A DNA stretch of 64,000 nt from Penicillium oxalicum (taxonomy: Eukaryota; Ascomycota; Eurotiomycetes; Eurotiales; Aspergillaceae). Below are positions 48,825 through 60,001 of the stretch, piece after piece; the first letter of the stretch is position 1, and each line of letters opens with the position of its first letter. The DNA lies in assembly GCF_001723175.1 (NCBI RefSeq), contig NC_064654.1:1860001-1924000 (forward strand). The letters are read 5' to 3'. The notes beneath the pieces were generated by a model. It did no database searches, was not told the origin of the DNA, and was given only the letters and a program-made list of their open reading frames with translations. Made by a program: the position numbers and the translations under genes.

Positions 48825-50069
48825 ATGGCGCAAGACCCAACAACCAAGTCCCCGACTCCTCAACCTGAGCTGTCGAGAAGAGCAACTGCAGATGCCAAGG
48901 TACTTCTTCGGCGACCGTCCTTCTTGTCACGCCGCGGGACAGCTATCCTGGATTTTCTGTCTTCTCTGATGGGCCACAAGAATCCGCTTGTTCATCCCGC
49001 GGACCCCCGCAAGAACACCATCTGGCTGTTGGACAACACGGCGTATCAGTCACAATCGGACTCGACGGGCCAAGGCAGCGCTGCAAGGTCGTGGAAAGCC
49101 GAATATGTCGCTTGTATCTTCGAGACAAATGGACGCGAAGACGTGGGCAAAGTCGTTGCGACGATCGCTGATCTCATCGGTCTCGATGGGGAAGTTGGCC
49201 CAGATGGGAAAGCGTTACGCGAGCGCATCGAACAGCGTGTGCAGCCGTTCATCAACCAGGTCTCTCCTGCGCGGACGATAGAGCTGGACATTCCGGTCAA
49301 CGGCACAGAACAACGGCATCACCTCGGTGATTCAGACGGCAACGGCATCATCAGTCAAGCGATCGATCTCGGTCAGCTTGGAGTGACCGATGGAACGGTA
49401 ATTCGGCCTCAAGCCCGCGGCTTCACCGAGCCGACAACCGTGATGGAGACCCGATTCGCAGCCCCAGAAGGCTGGATGGTCATCTCGGACATTGACGATA
49501 CCATCAAGCGGACCATGACGCGCGAGCCAACGGGTATTCTGCGCACGACTTTTGCGGAAGAGCCTGTCGCGATCGCCGGGATGCCGGAGGTCTATCAACG
49601 CATTCAGAGGAGTCTCGATCCAACGTGGTTCTATCTCTCGGCCTCACCGTACAATCTCTACCCTTTCTTGCATCAATTCGTGCACCAGCATTACAGTCCC
49701 GGAACAATCGTCTTGCGTGATTATTCCTGGATGGATATTGGTGGGCTGATCAAGTCCTTCACCGAAAAGACTCAGGAGTACAAGGTGGATCGTATGGAAA
49801 AGATTCGGAGCTGGTTTCCGCAACGCCGGGTGCTTTGTATCGGCGACTCGACGCAGTCTGATCCCGAAGCATATGCGCAGATGTACGAACGATACGCGGA
49901 TTGGATCCAAGCGATTGCTATCAGAAAGGTGACCGACGTGGAACATATGGAAGAAAAAAATAAGCCCGAAAGATTTGAGAGGGCCTTTGAGAATGTACCT
50001 CGGGCGGTTTGGACGGTCTTTGAGAACGCAGAGGAGCTGGATAGTGTAATTGCACGGCTGGGACTTTAG
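48825..50069 (+). CDS. APP1: App1-type phosphatidate phosphatase (actin patch protein 1, DUF2183)
   Basis: Mg-dependent phosphatidate phosphatase that makes diacylglycerol at cortical actin patches and endocytic sites in yeast. One exon, 414 aa, from ATG 48825 (MAQDPTTKSPTP). The N-terminal half (60-205) is the beta-rich App1 N domain; the catalytic haloacid-dehalogenase-like half begins with WMVISDIDDTIKRTM, a DxDxT/V motif, at about 217-230. WFYLSASPYNLYPFLHQF, GTIVLRDYSWMDIGGLI and RRVLCIGDSTQSDPEAYAQM are the other conserved blocks. The C-terminus is short: the long Pro-rich SH3-binding tail of yeast App1 is missing, as in other filamentous fungal copies. Family call is strong; in vivo role by analogy. 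Confidence 0.93.
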   Translation: MAQDPTTKSPTPQPELSRRATADAKVLLRRPSFLSRRGTAILDFLSSLMGHKNPLVHPADPRKNTIWLLDNTAYQSQSDSTGQGSAARSWKAEYVACIFETNGREDVGKVVATIADLIGLDGEVGPDGKALRERIEQRVQPFINQVSPARTIELDIPVNGTEQRHHLGDSDGNGIISQAIDLGQLGVTDGTVIRPQARGFTEPTTVMETRFAAPEGWMVISDIDDTIKRTMTREPTGILRTTFAEEPVAIAGMPEVYQRIQRSLDPTWFYLSASPYNLYPFLHQFVHQHYSPGTIVLRDYSWMDIGGLIKSFTEKTQEYKVDRMEKIRSWFPQRRVLCIGDSTQSDPEAYAQMYERYADWIQAIAIRKVTDVEHMEEKNKPERFERAFENVPRAVWTVFENAEELDSVIARLGL

Positions 50070-50380
50070 TCCTTGGATGGCGAGGCGCTCTCTGCGGGTG
50101 AATCAGTTCGCTGGTTTGTCTTGTCGCATTTGGTCCAGCAACTTCTGTGGATCGCTATTGGTCCCCATACTCAATCACAAGTATGATTTAATAATTATCG
50201 CTCTTCGGCTTCGAAGCAATCATGATGAAAAACGTGGCAATCTGAAATGAACCTTCGTCATAAATAGGTCAAGACGATCGTTGCGGGATTAAAAAAATAG
50301 GCATCGCACGACTTGTGTGGTCTGGATCCCCAAAAGAGATATTCTTCATCAGCTTCCAAGGCTTCACCGGACACATCAAG
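50070..50380. other. Short intergenic region
   Basis: 311 bp between APP1 and the oxidoreductase gene, same strand. AT-rich at 50170-50300. It must hold the APP1 3' end and the next promoter. Confidence 0.5.
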
Positions 50381-52330
50381 ATGAATCGCCGGGCATCGCA
50401 CAACGACTACGCTCCGTCAGAGAACGACAACGACATCAGCCTCATGCCAAAGGGCGATGTATCATCACCGACAAGCTATGAAGATACACAAGCCGCAGAC
50501 ATCCCTCTACCGAGTCTCAACTTGGACAGCAAGAAGTTCTCTACAGCCGGACCACGAATGTCGACGACTACTCGTCCAGATGAGCGGAGATCCACCATCA
50601 TCAGCCCTCAGAACTTCGTCCCCCTCTCCATGCGGGCACTATATTATTCCGTCCAAACCCCCCCGGACTCACCACTGGAACCGATTCCCGACGGACCAGC
50701 GAGTCCCCAACCGCGCCGCTTCAGCAATCCAGGCACACGACTCGTTTTAGATCCGAATTTCCCCAGTCCTCAGCCCTCACCACAGGAGTACCTGCTCAAG
50801 GTCCAAACGGCGGCCTTTTGTCATGACGAGGTGCGTCTGTCAACAGCACTGAATCCGCAAAAGACCACGCCGCAGATCCCGCTGCATAGTATTTGCGGGA
50901 CGGTGGTGAGTACACCGTCGCAGGATGACGAACGGCCGGGGGGCCCGAAGTTTCAAATCGGTGATACGGTCTGGGGTGTCACGAGCTATGTGCGTGATGG
51001 AGGCGCGGCCGATTATGCCTTGGCGACTGAGGTCGAATTGGCTGGGAAACCGGGAAATATTGGGGCTCAGGAGGCGGCGGCGCTGGCTCTTCCTGGATTG
51101 ACGGCCTGGCAGGCACTGTTTCGACATGGGGAGATTGAACTCAATGATAAAGATAATGGCCATGGCCATGGCCATAACTATGGCTATGGTAATGGTATTG
51201 GAAAGGGAAAGGAGAGTCAAGGAGGGTATGAGGATGGTAGAGAGGCTCAAGCCCATCATTCCGCTGGCAGCCCAGATACTTCCTTGGGAGAAGCCCTCCA
51301 AGGATCAAATGGCAACAAGCATAACGGGGGAAATGGTCAAGGAATTTTCAAGACAAACATATTCAATGGCCATTCGAATGGGCAGCAGCACAGTGGTCAA
51401 GGTGCGAAGAGGAGCATTTACGCCGAAGCATATGGGAATGGGCACCGTAAAGGAAACAGCATTCACCAGGGCAATGGCAAAGAAAACGGACACAGCTGGT
51501 TGAGAAAGAGCGTGGACAATATCAACAGTCTCGTGAAAACGGCGAGTGCCATGACCATGGGCAGTGGGAGCACTAATGGCAGCGGTCATCCAGATGGAAG
51601 TAGGAAAAAAAGTGGCAACGGAAACGGAAACGGAACCGGTCGTCAACACGGCTTTGGAAGACGTCGAAGCACCTGGCTGCGCACAAACGATACGAGAGGC
51701 AGAAGAAGAGGCTCCCACGGACAATTACGCGTGCTGATCACCAACGCTCGCGATAGCGAAGTCGGCCGGATCGCCGTGCAGCTTCTTCGCGCAGAGCCCA
51801 TCTTGGGCAGCTCCAAACGACCATGGATCTGCGTCACCTGTGCGAATACCGAGGACGAGATTGTCCGGGGAACCTGGGACGTGGACGAAGTCATTGTCCT
51901 GCCGCGGATCCCTGAAGCCGAAGATTGCGAATTTGCAAAGATTTTCCGTGCCCAGCGATGGGATCCCGTCGATGTCGTTGTTGATTGCGCGGGAGGAATT
52001 GTCTTTCAACAAGTCCACTCGCCTGCTGTTGTCAAGGATGGTGGTGCCGTGTTGACGGTCGTGGATCCTTGGCCAGCACAAGAGGCATCCGATTCGGATC
52101 CGCAAGATACGCTGGGTCGAAGGAAACGTGGTCTCAAGACGATGTTTGTGCCGGTGAATCCGGATGGTGCGTCGCTGGTTCGGATTGTAGACCTCGTGGA
52201 GCGCAATATGGTGCGAGGGAGACCTGAGCAGGTCACGGATTTGGTGCATGCCGATCGACTTTTGAGGGATCACGCCGTGGCTGCGGGTGCTGCTCGCCGT
52301 GGGGCGATGATGGTAGTCCGTGTGAATTGA
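50381..52330 (+). CDS. Medium-chain dehydrogenase/reductase-like protein with large Gly/Asn/His-rich insert
   Basis: One exon, 649 aa, starting MNRRASHNDYAPSEN. Residues 1-85 are disordered. A GroES-like catalytic domain follows: MRALYYSVQTPPDSPLEPI, EYLLKVQTAAFCHDEVRLS, then FQIGDTVWGVTSYVRDGGAA and GAQEAAALALPGLTAWQALF. At about residue 257 the fold is interrupted by some 190 residues rich in Gly, Asn, His, Ser and Lys (NGHGHGHNYGYGNG near its start, SGNGNGNGTGRQHGFGRR near its end), partly from ATGGCC hexamers (51156-51173). The Rossmann domain then resumes with GQLRVLITNARDSEVGRIAV and VVVDCAGGIVFQQVHSPAVV. This lies where the two domains of quinone-oxidoreductase-type MDR enzymes join. 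The zinc-binding Cys/His set of alcohol dehydrogenases is not evident, so a zinc-free NADPH-dependent reductase is likely. Substrate unknown. Confidence 0.85.
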   Translation: MNRRASHNDYAPSENDNDISLMPKGDVSSPTSYEDTQAADIPLPSLNLDSKKFSTAGPRMSTTTRPDERRSTIISPQNFVPLSMRALYYSVQTPPDSPLEPIPDGPASPQPRRFSNPGTRLVLDPNFPSPQPSPQEYLLKVQTAAFCHDEVRLSTALNPQKTTPQIPLHSICGTVVSTPSQDDERPGGPKFQIGDTVWGVTSYVRDGGAADYALATEVELAGKPGNIGAQEAAALALPGLTAWQALFRHGEIELNDKDNGHGHGHNYGYGNGIGKGKESQGGYEDGREAQAHHSAGSPDTSLGEALQGSNGNKHNGGNGQGIFKTNIFNGHSNGQQHSGQGAKRSIYAEAYGNGHRKGNSIHQGNGKENGHSWLRKSVDNINSLVKTASAMTMGSGSTNGSGHPDGSRKKSGNGNGNGTGRQHGFGRRRSTWLRTNDTRGRRRGSHGQLRVLITNARDSEVGRIAVQLLRAEPILGSSKRPWICVTCANTEDEIVRGTWDVDEVIVLPRIPEAEDCEFAKIFRAQRWDPVDVVVDCAGGIVFQQVHSPAVVKDGGAVLTVVDPWPAQEASDSDPQDTLGRRKRGLKTMFVPVNPDGASLVRIVDLVERNMVRGRPEQVTDLVHADRLLRDHAVAAGAARRGAMMVVRVN

Positions 52331-53368
52331 ATCTTGTGCGATGAGAATGCAGCAAGAGTCTTTGGGAATGTTTCCAATATCCAATTCGGGTCTCCTCACA
52401 GCTGAGCAAGGGGCAGAGAGGGGAATCGTTCGCGGAAATTGATATCGTGTCAGTATTATGATCTGTCTTATTATGAATCTAGCAAGACGAATGTTGCAAT
52501 CGAGTATCTTTGTTATTTGTGGGCATGTGTCTTGTCAACGGAGTATTTCTAACATGAAATAGATACAGTCAGCTAGGTAGGGTTTATTGCTGGCGGAAAG
52601 ATACCTATGGACCTATGAAACTGCGCCTGAAATGGACAGTGTCAACGGGCCAGCGAAGGTGACTGATGTCAGGCTTAGGAACCAAGGAAGGATATTACTT
52701 GACAGTCCTACCACTAAGTGGCAGTTCGAGTGGATTGAATTCATCATGAATGACCGCGGTATCATAGAAAAGGACTATGTATATATAGTCGTCAATCAAT
52801 AAACAAAGACTCTGCAAAAAGTGAACAGTTTGCACCTCTCGAAACAAGCGCAGGAAATTATACGGCTTTGGCTATTCGTTTCCAGGGACCCATGGCCCAT
52901 TGTGTAGTTCAAAGGTACCCGAAGGACCTTCGAAACCTTGAGCCGTGGAATTTGCAATGAAGCCAAAACTTAATTTGGAGATCTTACGAGAGCAAAACCA
53001 TGCCATAGCTCGTATCTCGGCCAAAGCACGTCCAACGAGCTCGCTGTGTGTGGAAAGAAGGGGCTTGACAGACGGAGTGTGCACGGCCCAGAAGATTTCT
53101 GCGAAGGGTTCAATGTGTGCCACCGGCAAAAACAGCTGCGCCCCTGAGTGAGGCGATGCTCACATGCCGAGTGACTCGAATATCTCGCTGGAAAGAGCTC
53201 AGCAGCGATGCCAGAGATCGATCAAAAAAGGGCCTTTGCCGACGGGGCTTGCACCATAAGCTCCAGGGCCGTTCGGCGTCAATCGAGCTGCCCAGTTGCA
53301 ATGTTTGAATGTATAAGAATATTCTGCGCTGATTATGGTATTCCATTGAGATTTCTCCTTTTCACTTC
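52331..53368. other. 1.0-kb convergent intergenic region
   Basis: 3' flanks of the oxidoreductase and TSR3. An 85-codon minus-strand frame (52872-53129) looks protein-like and is discussed in the findings; it has no upstream ATG and no clear family. Confidence 0.4.
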
Positions 53369-54657
53369 TCACCACCTCTTCGGCGCAGAAATTTCGGTGC
53401 GTGAGAAAGATGCACTGACGGTTTCTTTTCCACGTCGTCGTTGAATCTCCTTGATACCGGTGCGATCCGTGACTGTCGTCGCGTTGATGATATTGTCGAA
53501 ATCCTCATCCTCGCTTCCGGCGGACCCCGATTCAGCGTCCGAGTCAACGTACAAAGGCTGTTCGGGACGCGCGATCCTCTCCGGCTGTTCTTTTTCCGGG
53601 GCGGAGGGATTCTTAAACGCTTTGGATTCTAGAATCTTGCGCCGAATCTCAGCCATTTGTTCTTCATCCTCGGAGTCGTCCGAAATGGCAAACGGATCTT
53701 TGTCTGCTTCGTCTTCGCTTCCCTCCTCAGCTTCACTGTCGTCATCACTGCCGTCTTTTCCCCTCTCCTCGTCGTCCTCGTCGTCTTCATCGTCGTCTTC
53801 ATCGTCGTCAGAGGGGTCGTGGTTCAAAGGCTGGCGATTGGTATTGCCAACAGTCCATATATCGTCAGCGCCCTCGACGCGGCTGTCTTCATATTCTTGC
53901 TCAATCTTGGCCAGCCATTCCTCTTCCGTACGTTTCACATCCTCCTCGCTTTCACAAGCCGCATAGCGGTCGAGGAGTTCTGAGTTGATTTCCAGGAATG
54001 CTTCCCCGTATCTGAAATTCTTCAAAACCTCCTCTGCCCATTCTCGGTGACCACAAATGTAAAAGCAAGCGGCCAAAGCCTCAACGCAGTTTAGACGCCA
54101 CGGCTTTCCGTAGTTGACTGTATTCGCAGCAATGAGATAGGGAACTGTTTGCTCAATAGTCTGATTAGTATCCAATGCTCGAGTCATGATTTTGAATAGC
54201 AGCCAGGGACATACGCAGACGCTCGCATTTTCCACCGATGCGCGACCATGGGACTTCTTTGACTCGTACCCAGGAGCACTCCACGACTGCAGCACCATGT
54301 TGTTCCATCAATTCTCGGTCGGCAGGGGAAACAACCTTCTTCGCATTGGGTCTAGCCATCCAGGTGTCAGCAGTCTGGAGAATTTGGGCAAGAACTGGCG
54401 GGGTCAGGCGCATACGAAACGATCACGCCTGGGAACCGCTGTCCGATGTGAAGCTCACGCATCAACCCCAGCTTCATAAGGCGCTTCCCGGAACATCTTT
54501 TCGGGTCGCAGTGCCCCATATCCCAACAAGCAGCTCGGAATGCAGGTCGCGAAGAAGGCGCTGCGTCATTTGCATCGCCGCGGGGCACTGGTCGGGAGCG
54601 GGGGTTCGACGGCTTCTTGCCTCCTCGAGAAAAGTTGTCCTTTTTATGACGGACCAT
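53369..54657 (-). CDS. TSR3: 18S rRNA aminocarboxypropyltransferase Tsr3
   Basis: Transfers the 3-amino-3-carboxypropyl group of SAM to the hypermodified m1acp3-pseudouridine of 18S rRNA late in 40S maturation. Exons 54416-54657, 54215-54351 and 53369-54144, total 384 aa from MVRHKKDNFSRGG. Diagnostic blocks: CWDMGHCDPKRCSGKRL, VVSPADRELMEQHGAAVVEC, SWVRVKEVPWSRI, then LPYLIAANTVNYGKPWRLNC and VEALAACFYICGHREWAEEV. The SAM-binding and RNA-binding folds end near 215. The C-terminal 150 residues are a strongly acidic disordered tail (SDDDEDDDEDDEDDEERGKD), found in yeast and other fungi in variable form. Both introns are needed to bridge RFPGVIVS to PNAKKVVS and GKCERL to LPYLIAAN. Head to head with the GGA gene over 335 bp. 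Confidence 0.95.
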
Positions 54658-54992
54658 TGTTGCGGTCTTTTGAGTTCTGTTCTGCTTGTCAAGGTGTCGG
54701 TTGGATACAGGTGAAGACGTCTGGAGGTGGCGTGTATGTGGAAGAGCGGCGTGCTCGAATCACAAAAATTTCCCTGTTGAAGCGCAAGCGCCACACGTGC
54801 AGGCTACTCCGCCCGCGCAACGAACTAGCCAGCTTCCACTACTGCGGGGGAACTGTCGGATCACCTTTTCCACATCGAGGGGCGCACTGGAAGCTGGTGA
54901 AGGCAACATCTTTGCATTACACGTGACATCTGCTCAGATCTACTTGTCTATTCACCCCCCCAACCGTCATCCTGGAGGCTGCTTCCGCACGC
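54658..54992. promoter_or_regulatory. Bidirectional promoter, TSR3 / GGA
   Basis: 335 bp between the two start codons. Nothing beyond this short shared spacer marks it; no TATA is obvious. Confidence 0.45.
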
Positions 54993-57434
54993 ATGGCGGC
55001 TAGGGACCGCTTCGGTGCCTATGCTGAGCCGGGGCTAACACCGCTCCAGCGGGCAATTCGTGAGTCGAGTCATGGATTGAAAGTCCATTCATGATCCAAG
55101 AGAATCCGTCTGCTGACTTGTTGAATCTTGCAGGAAATGCCTGCGATCCACAGAATTACGAGCCGAACCTGGCCCTGAACCTCGAGGTTGCCGACCTGAT
55201 CAATTCCAAGAAGGGCAATGCGTGAGTCGCAAATGACACAAGCTACAGATGAAGCGCAAACGCAATCTTACGGTTAATTTGGCAGACCACGAGAAGCTGC
55301 AGTTGAAATTGTTCAGCTCATCAATGCCCGCAATCAAAACATAGCCTTGTTGGCGCTGGCGGTATGTTGAAGCCGTTGGAACGAGCTGAGCCGAGCCGTG
55401 CAAATGACCAGGATAGTGCTAAAAGTGACTTCTTTGGCCTGTGTAGCTTCTTGATATTTGCGTGAAGAATTGTGGCTATCCATTTCACCTACAAATCAGC
55501 ACGAAAGAATTTCTCAATGAGCTAGTGCGAAGGTTTCCAGAGCGCCCGCCGATGCGCGCCTCGCGAGTACAACACCGCATCTTGGAGTCGATTGAGGAAT
55601 GGCGCCAGACCATTTGCCAGACATCGCGTTACAAGGAGGATCTGGGCTTTATCCGGGACATGCATCGTCTTCTTCTCTACAAAGGCTACGCGTTCCCTGA
55701 GGTCCGCCGTGAAGATGCGGCGGTGTTGAATCCCAGTGACGTAAGTGTGCAGGGCTTCCGTTGCGGATTGAGATATATAGTATACTGACAATATGGACTC
55801 AGAACCTTCGTTCGGCCGAGGAGATGGAGGAGGAAGAGAGGGAAGCGCAATCCGCCAAGCTTCAAGAACTTATTCGACGGGGCACACCTGCGGACCTCCA
55901 GGAAGCAAACCGGTTAATGAAGGTCATGGCCGGATATGACAACCGACACAAGACTGACTACCGTGCGAAGGCCGCAGAAGAAGTCGCCAAAGTGCAGCAA
56001 AAGGCAAAGATCTTGGAGGAAATGTTGCAAAGCCATCAGCCCGGCGATGGCGCCCCGCAAGGAGATGTCTTTGAGGTCAGTTGTCTGTCGATGTCACTGT
56101 ATAGGCACAGCTGAACTAACGATTACGCCTACAGGAGTTGGCCAATGCGCTGCAAAGTGCGCATCCCAAGATTCAAAGGATGTGTGAAGAGGAGTCGGAT
56201 GACCCAGAGGCCGTGCACAAGCTCCTCGAGATCAATGACAGCATTCACCGCACGATCGAGCGCTACAAGCTCGTCCGCAAAGGCGAATTTGATGCGGCAT
56301 CGAAGATCCCTAAGGGTACTTTGGGCACCACCACCGGAGTATCAAAGAACGCCAACAATGAGTTTTCTCTCATCGACTTCGATCCCGAACCCACGTCCAG
56401 TTCCAACGGGCAAGCTGCCGGATCGTCGGCCCAACAAAATGTGTTAGAGAACGACCTTCTTGGACTGTCCCTCGACGAAGAGGTACCAGCCCTGGGAAGC
56501 GGGATTTCATTGGGTACCTCAAGCAGTAAGTCAACTTGTCCATCTCACATGGATGCAGGCATTAAAGATTCTTCTTTTTTTCTCTAGCGGGCTTCCCTCC
56601 TCTGCAAGGCGGCTCAGGTCCAACGACAACATCCACACCACCTCCCCAGCAGGCCACTGCTCCGGCCCAACCCAATTACGATATATTCGCATCTGTGAAC
56701 TTGTCTCAGCCAGGGTCTCAGTCCTCTACGCCAGTTCCAGGTGTCTTACCTAACTACCGGCCGACTGCGACTCCTCCGCAGGCGGCAGATCCTTTCGCGG
56801 CGCTGGTCTCAGCCAGCCCTCGGCCGAGACTCGGACCCTCTCAACCACCGACAGGGCCAAGCCAAGCCGGGGGTATGTCTTCATCCGCGCTGCTTGACCT
56901 GGCAGCGGATGTCAGTACTCCTTCTCCGCCGCAGGCTGCAACATCACAAGCCTCGGCAGAAGATGATGAGTGGAACTTTGCATCGTCGCTCCCACAGAGC
57001 AACACCCTTCCTTCGACCAATAAAATCCTTGTCCTCAACTCACAACTCCGTATCGATTTCGTGGCTCGTCGTCTCCCTAGTGCGCCTCGGCAGATCTTCA
57101 TCCAGGCTGTCTTCTCAAACACGACTACTCAGCCCATCGGGGAATTACATTTCCAGGTCGCAGTGGAGAGGGTAAGCGTTGCTGGTCTTTCCAAAATTGT
57201 ACCATGTCAATCAATTAACTCATCGGTCTCTAGGCCTATACACTCCAACTACGCCCACAGTCTGGCCGTGAAGTCGCGCCACAGCAACAGTTTGGCGTCA
57301 AGCAGGAGATGGTCCTTGACGGAGTTGATCACGGAAAAGGGAACTCGGTCAAGATTCGCTTCAAGGTTTCCTACAAGCTCGGTGCCGAACCTCGTGAAGA
57401 GCAAGGCATGGTGCCTTCCCTGGGAGTCGCATGA
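54993..57434 (+). CDS. GGA2: GGA-type clathrin adaptor (VHS, GAT and GAE domains)
   Basis: Monomeric Golgi-to-endosome adaptor recruited by Arf1-GTP. Eight exons: 54993-55059, 55134-55221, 55286-55361, 55447-55740, 55803-56075, 56135-56525, 56588-57171 and 57234-57434; the sum gives 657 aa. The VHS domain (about 10-150) includes PNLALNLEVADLINSKKGN, PREAAVEIVQLINARNQN and LLDICVKNCGYPFHLQIS. The GAT domain (about 180-300) includes ELIRRGTPADLQEANRLMKV and the three-helix bundle KIQRMCEEESDDPEAVHKL. The Pro/Ser/Thr-rich hinge holds a clathrin-box-like NDLLGLSLDEE. The C-terminal GAE ear begins at LNSQLRIDFVARRL and ends KIRFKVSYKLGAEPREEQ. The last exon must be read in the frame AYTLQLRPQSGREVAPQQ to complete the ear. 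Yeast has two paralogues; this is the filamentous single-copy type, so the symbol is by analogy. Confidence 0.94.
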
Positions 57435-59958
57435 GGATGTAGATGTTGATTTTTCTTCCCCCTCACACTCTTTGCCCATGCATTCTTGACATGTCTCACC
57501 GAATGACTGGCAGCATGGCGACAGCCCCGAGATGGCCGGAATGAGTGGTCGAGGATCACTGGACTCCAATCTTCGATACTCACGCTGGGCTCTTCGATTG
57601 AGACAAGGCATCCCGTTTGTTTTTTTGTTTCCACTTCACTTTGAGCATGAATAGTAGTCTTGGTGCGTAGTTTCTCCCACATCTTGCAGCGAGACTGTGA
57701 TGGTCAGTGGCATGCGCGCTACCTGGTCTCGCTTTGCTGCTCGTCTTCTTTCTCTTGTTCTCGTATAATAGACTGTCGCCTGTGTTGCCCTGCGTTTTTC
57801 CTGTGCCTTGACTCTTACATGTCTGCTCCTCTTCGTCCTAATCAACCCGAGCAATTCAATCTTTTCTTTTTCTTTCTTCATCGTTGCAATTCTTTTGGTT
57901 TTTTTTTTCTTTTCTTTTCTTTTTGAACTGGTCACCCGGTACAAGATACCCTCACGCTGGCTTGGGACAGGCGCTCAGCATCGCCAGCTACCTATCTGCT
58001 CAAGTCTGCGTCATACCTGCAGCGCCTCCCGTCCTCTTCACCGTCACCTATATCTAGTTCTGCCTCGAACGCCTAAGTGGGTCATTAGACTCCAGTATAT
58101 CCGCCACCCGCATGAGAGCCTTGGGTACTCTTCCACATTTGCGACATCCATATTGGATAGTGTCTCAGCAATGAATTGATTCTTCTCTCCCGGAGTTCAG
58201 AAAGCCATTCCCGGGGTGTGTTGGTGATCACCACCCCATCTTATCGAGCGCTCGTACGACGGATGTCGCTCATCCATCCGGAAACCGTCCAGGAAGACCG
58301 TCATCTCGGTACCTGGGTTTGAGGTACGATAGAGTAATACTGTAAGGTGTACAGGAGAGCGTAGCGGATTAAGTATAGAGGCTGTCCATGTCGGCACTGG
58401 GTGGGGCCCAGTGGCTGAGATCGCAATCCGGCCGAGGCAGGCAGCGTGGGGCTCAAAGTGGAGCCTCATGACATGATTTGAATCAAAGCCAGGCGGGAGT
58501 CCCCCCCCGGGTCAAGTCTGGTGTCTGTGAGAAATCCGCGCAAGACCCCCCAAATCATCCATGGAATGTAGGATCTAGATACTGTACTTTTGTTGAAGTG
58601 GACGCATTTGGTCAACGGGGTGGGGGAACTGTCACGGTGATAATGGTGGAAGGTGGTGGGTGTTCAAATTTTCTTTTTCTTTTTGATTTTTTAGTTGGGT
58701 TCACTTGGTAACTTGTAGCTTGTAGCCAGTGGCGAAGGAGTAAGCTATTGTTGTTTTCGCCTGTAGGGCCATATGTACCTACAGTTGGAGGTACCCTTGG
58801 CACTGCATTGGATCTGAATTTACCTTTTCTCTAGTGTTGCGCTATGGCAGCGCTAGTGTGTATTAGATTAACGCGTGTCGATCGGAGACTCTCCGGTGCC
58901 CTAAAAAAAAATCCTCCCGAGATTGGGAGATCGGTCGCAACATACATCATATGTATCCGTCTGGAGAGGTAGTGGGAATGGTTGCAATGCTCTTTCCAAC
59001 GTTCAGCTTTCGTTGGTCACGCTTGTCCGTGCAAAGAGGTAGACGGGACTTTGTATAGTCTATTGTACAAAAAAAAAATCAATTGGCTGCGATTTCAATA
59101 CTGTAACTTCTCTTTTGTTTTCTTGTGTTTTCTGTCCCTCTCTCTCTCCCCCCATTCCCTCCTCCTCTGTGACAGGAATCTTTTCTTTTGAGATACCTTG
59201 GCGACTCAAAGCTCTCTATCGTCACAGTGGAAAGAACTTCTTCTTCAGCGTATCCAGATGCCCTTGTTCGAGAACCCCGGACGCATGCCAGTTGCAACTG
59301 TCAGACCACTGTCGGACGGTCCACTGTATCCAAAATGTTCGTACCACTGTACTCTGCCTTCCCACCCCCGACATCCGCAAAGGTCGATCGATCCGCTGTG
59401 GAGCTCATCCAGACATCCACTCATCGTTTCAATTTTTTTCTGGTTTTTATTTGATCTTACTGTTCTCCACCGTTCGAGAGAAATGACGCTCGAGTACGGT
59501 ACGAAAGTCCGGGTTTGGAAATATCGAACGAGAGCCACCAGAGTACGAGAGCGGTGACAGGACTGTAGTACTTGGCAGTTTCTATGGGGTCGGAGGTGAT
59601 GGTACGTACAGTCGTAGGTGGCATGTGGGAGTAATACTGTGTAGTGTGTACTGCGCATTGTGCAGGAGGTACCACTATAGACTACAGTTTCTAGGAGTAG
59701 CAAGTCTGAAGATGGGACCATGAAAAAAAAAAACTTTGTTTCTACATATCTTCGAAACCACAGTGCGTCTGCAGGGAGATACTATGGAGGCCCGTTCTAA
59801 ATAATATGTCCGACATAGACCTTGTTTTTTACTCGATAGGGAATCACAACGTCGGGTCAGACCGAGAGGAATCCAGTCGGAGGTACAGAATTCCTTTTGT
59901 AGAGCCAGTCTCCGTGTGTCGACACCGAGGAACCATCAATCCCGCGCGTGGATGCACT

Positions 59959-59960
<2 letters not shown>

Positions 59961-59998
<38 letters not shown>
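59961..59998. repeat. (GA)19 microsatellite
   Basis: 38 bp of perfect GA repeat on the plus strand, in non-coding DNA. Confidence 0.97.

Positions 59999-60001
<3 letters not shown>

Noticed and set aside
51126..51503. Met-rich frame overlapping the oxidoreductase insert
   Set aside because: A frame shadow of the ATGGCC repeat; the oxidoreductase frame runs through without stops.
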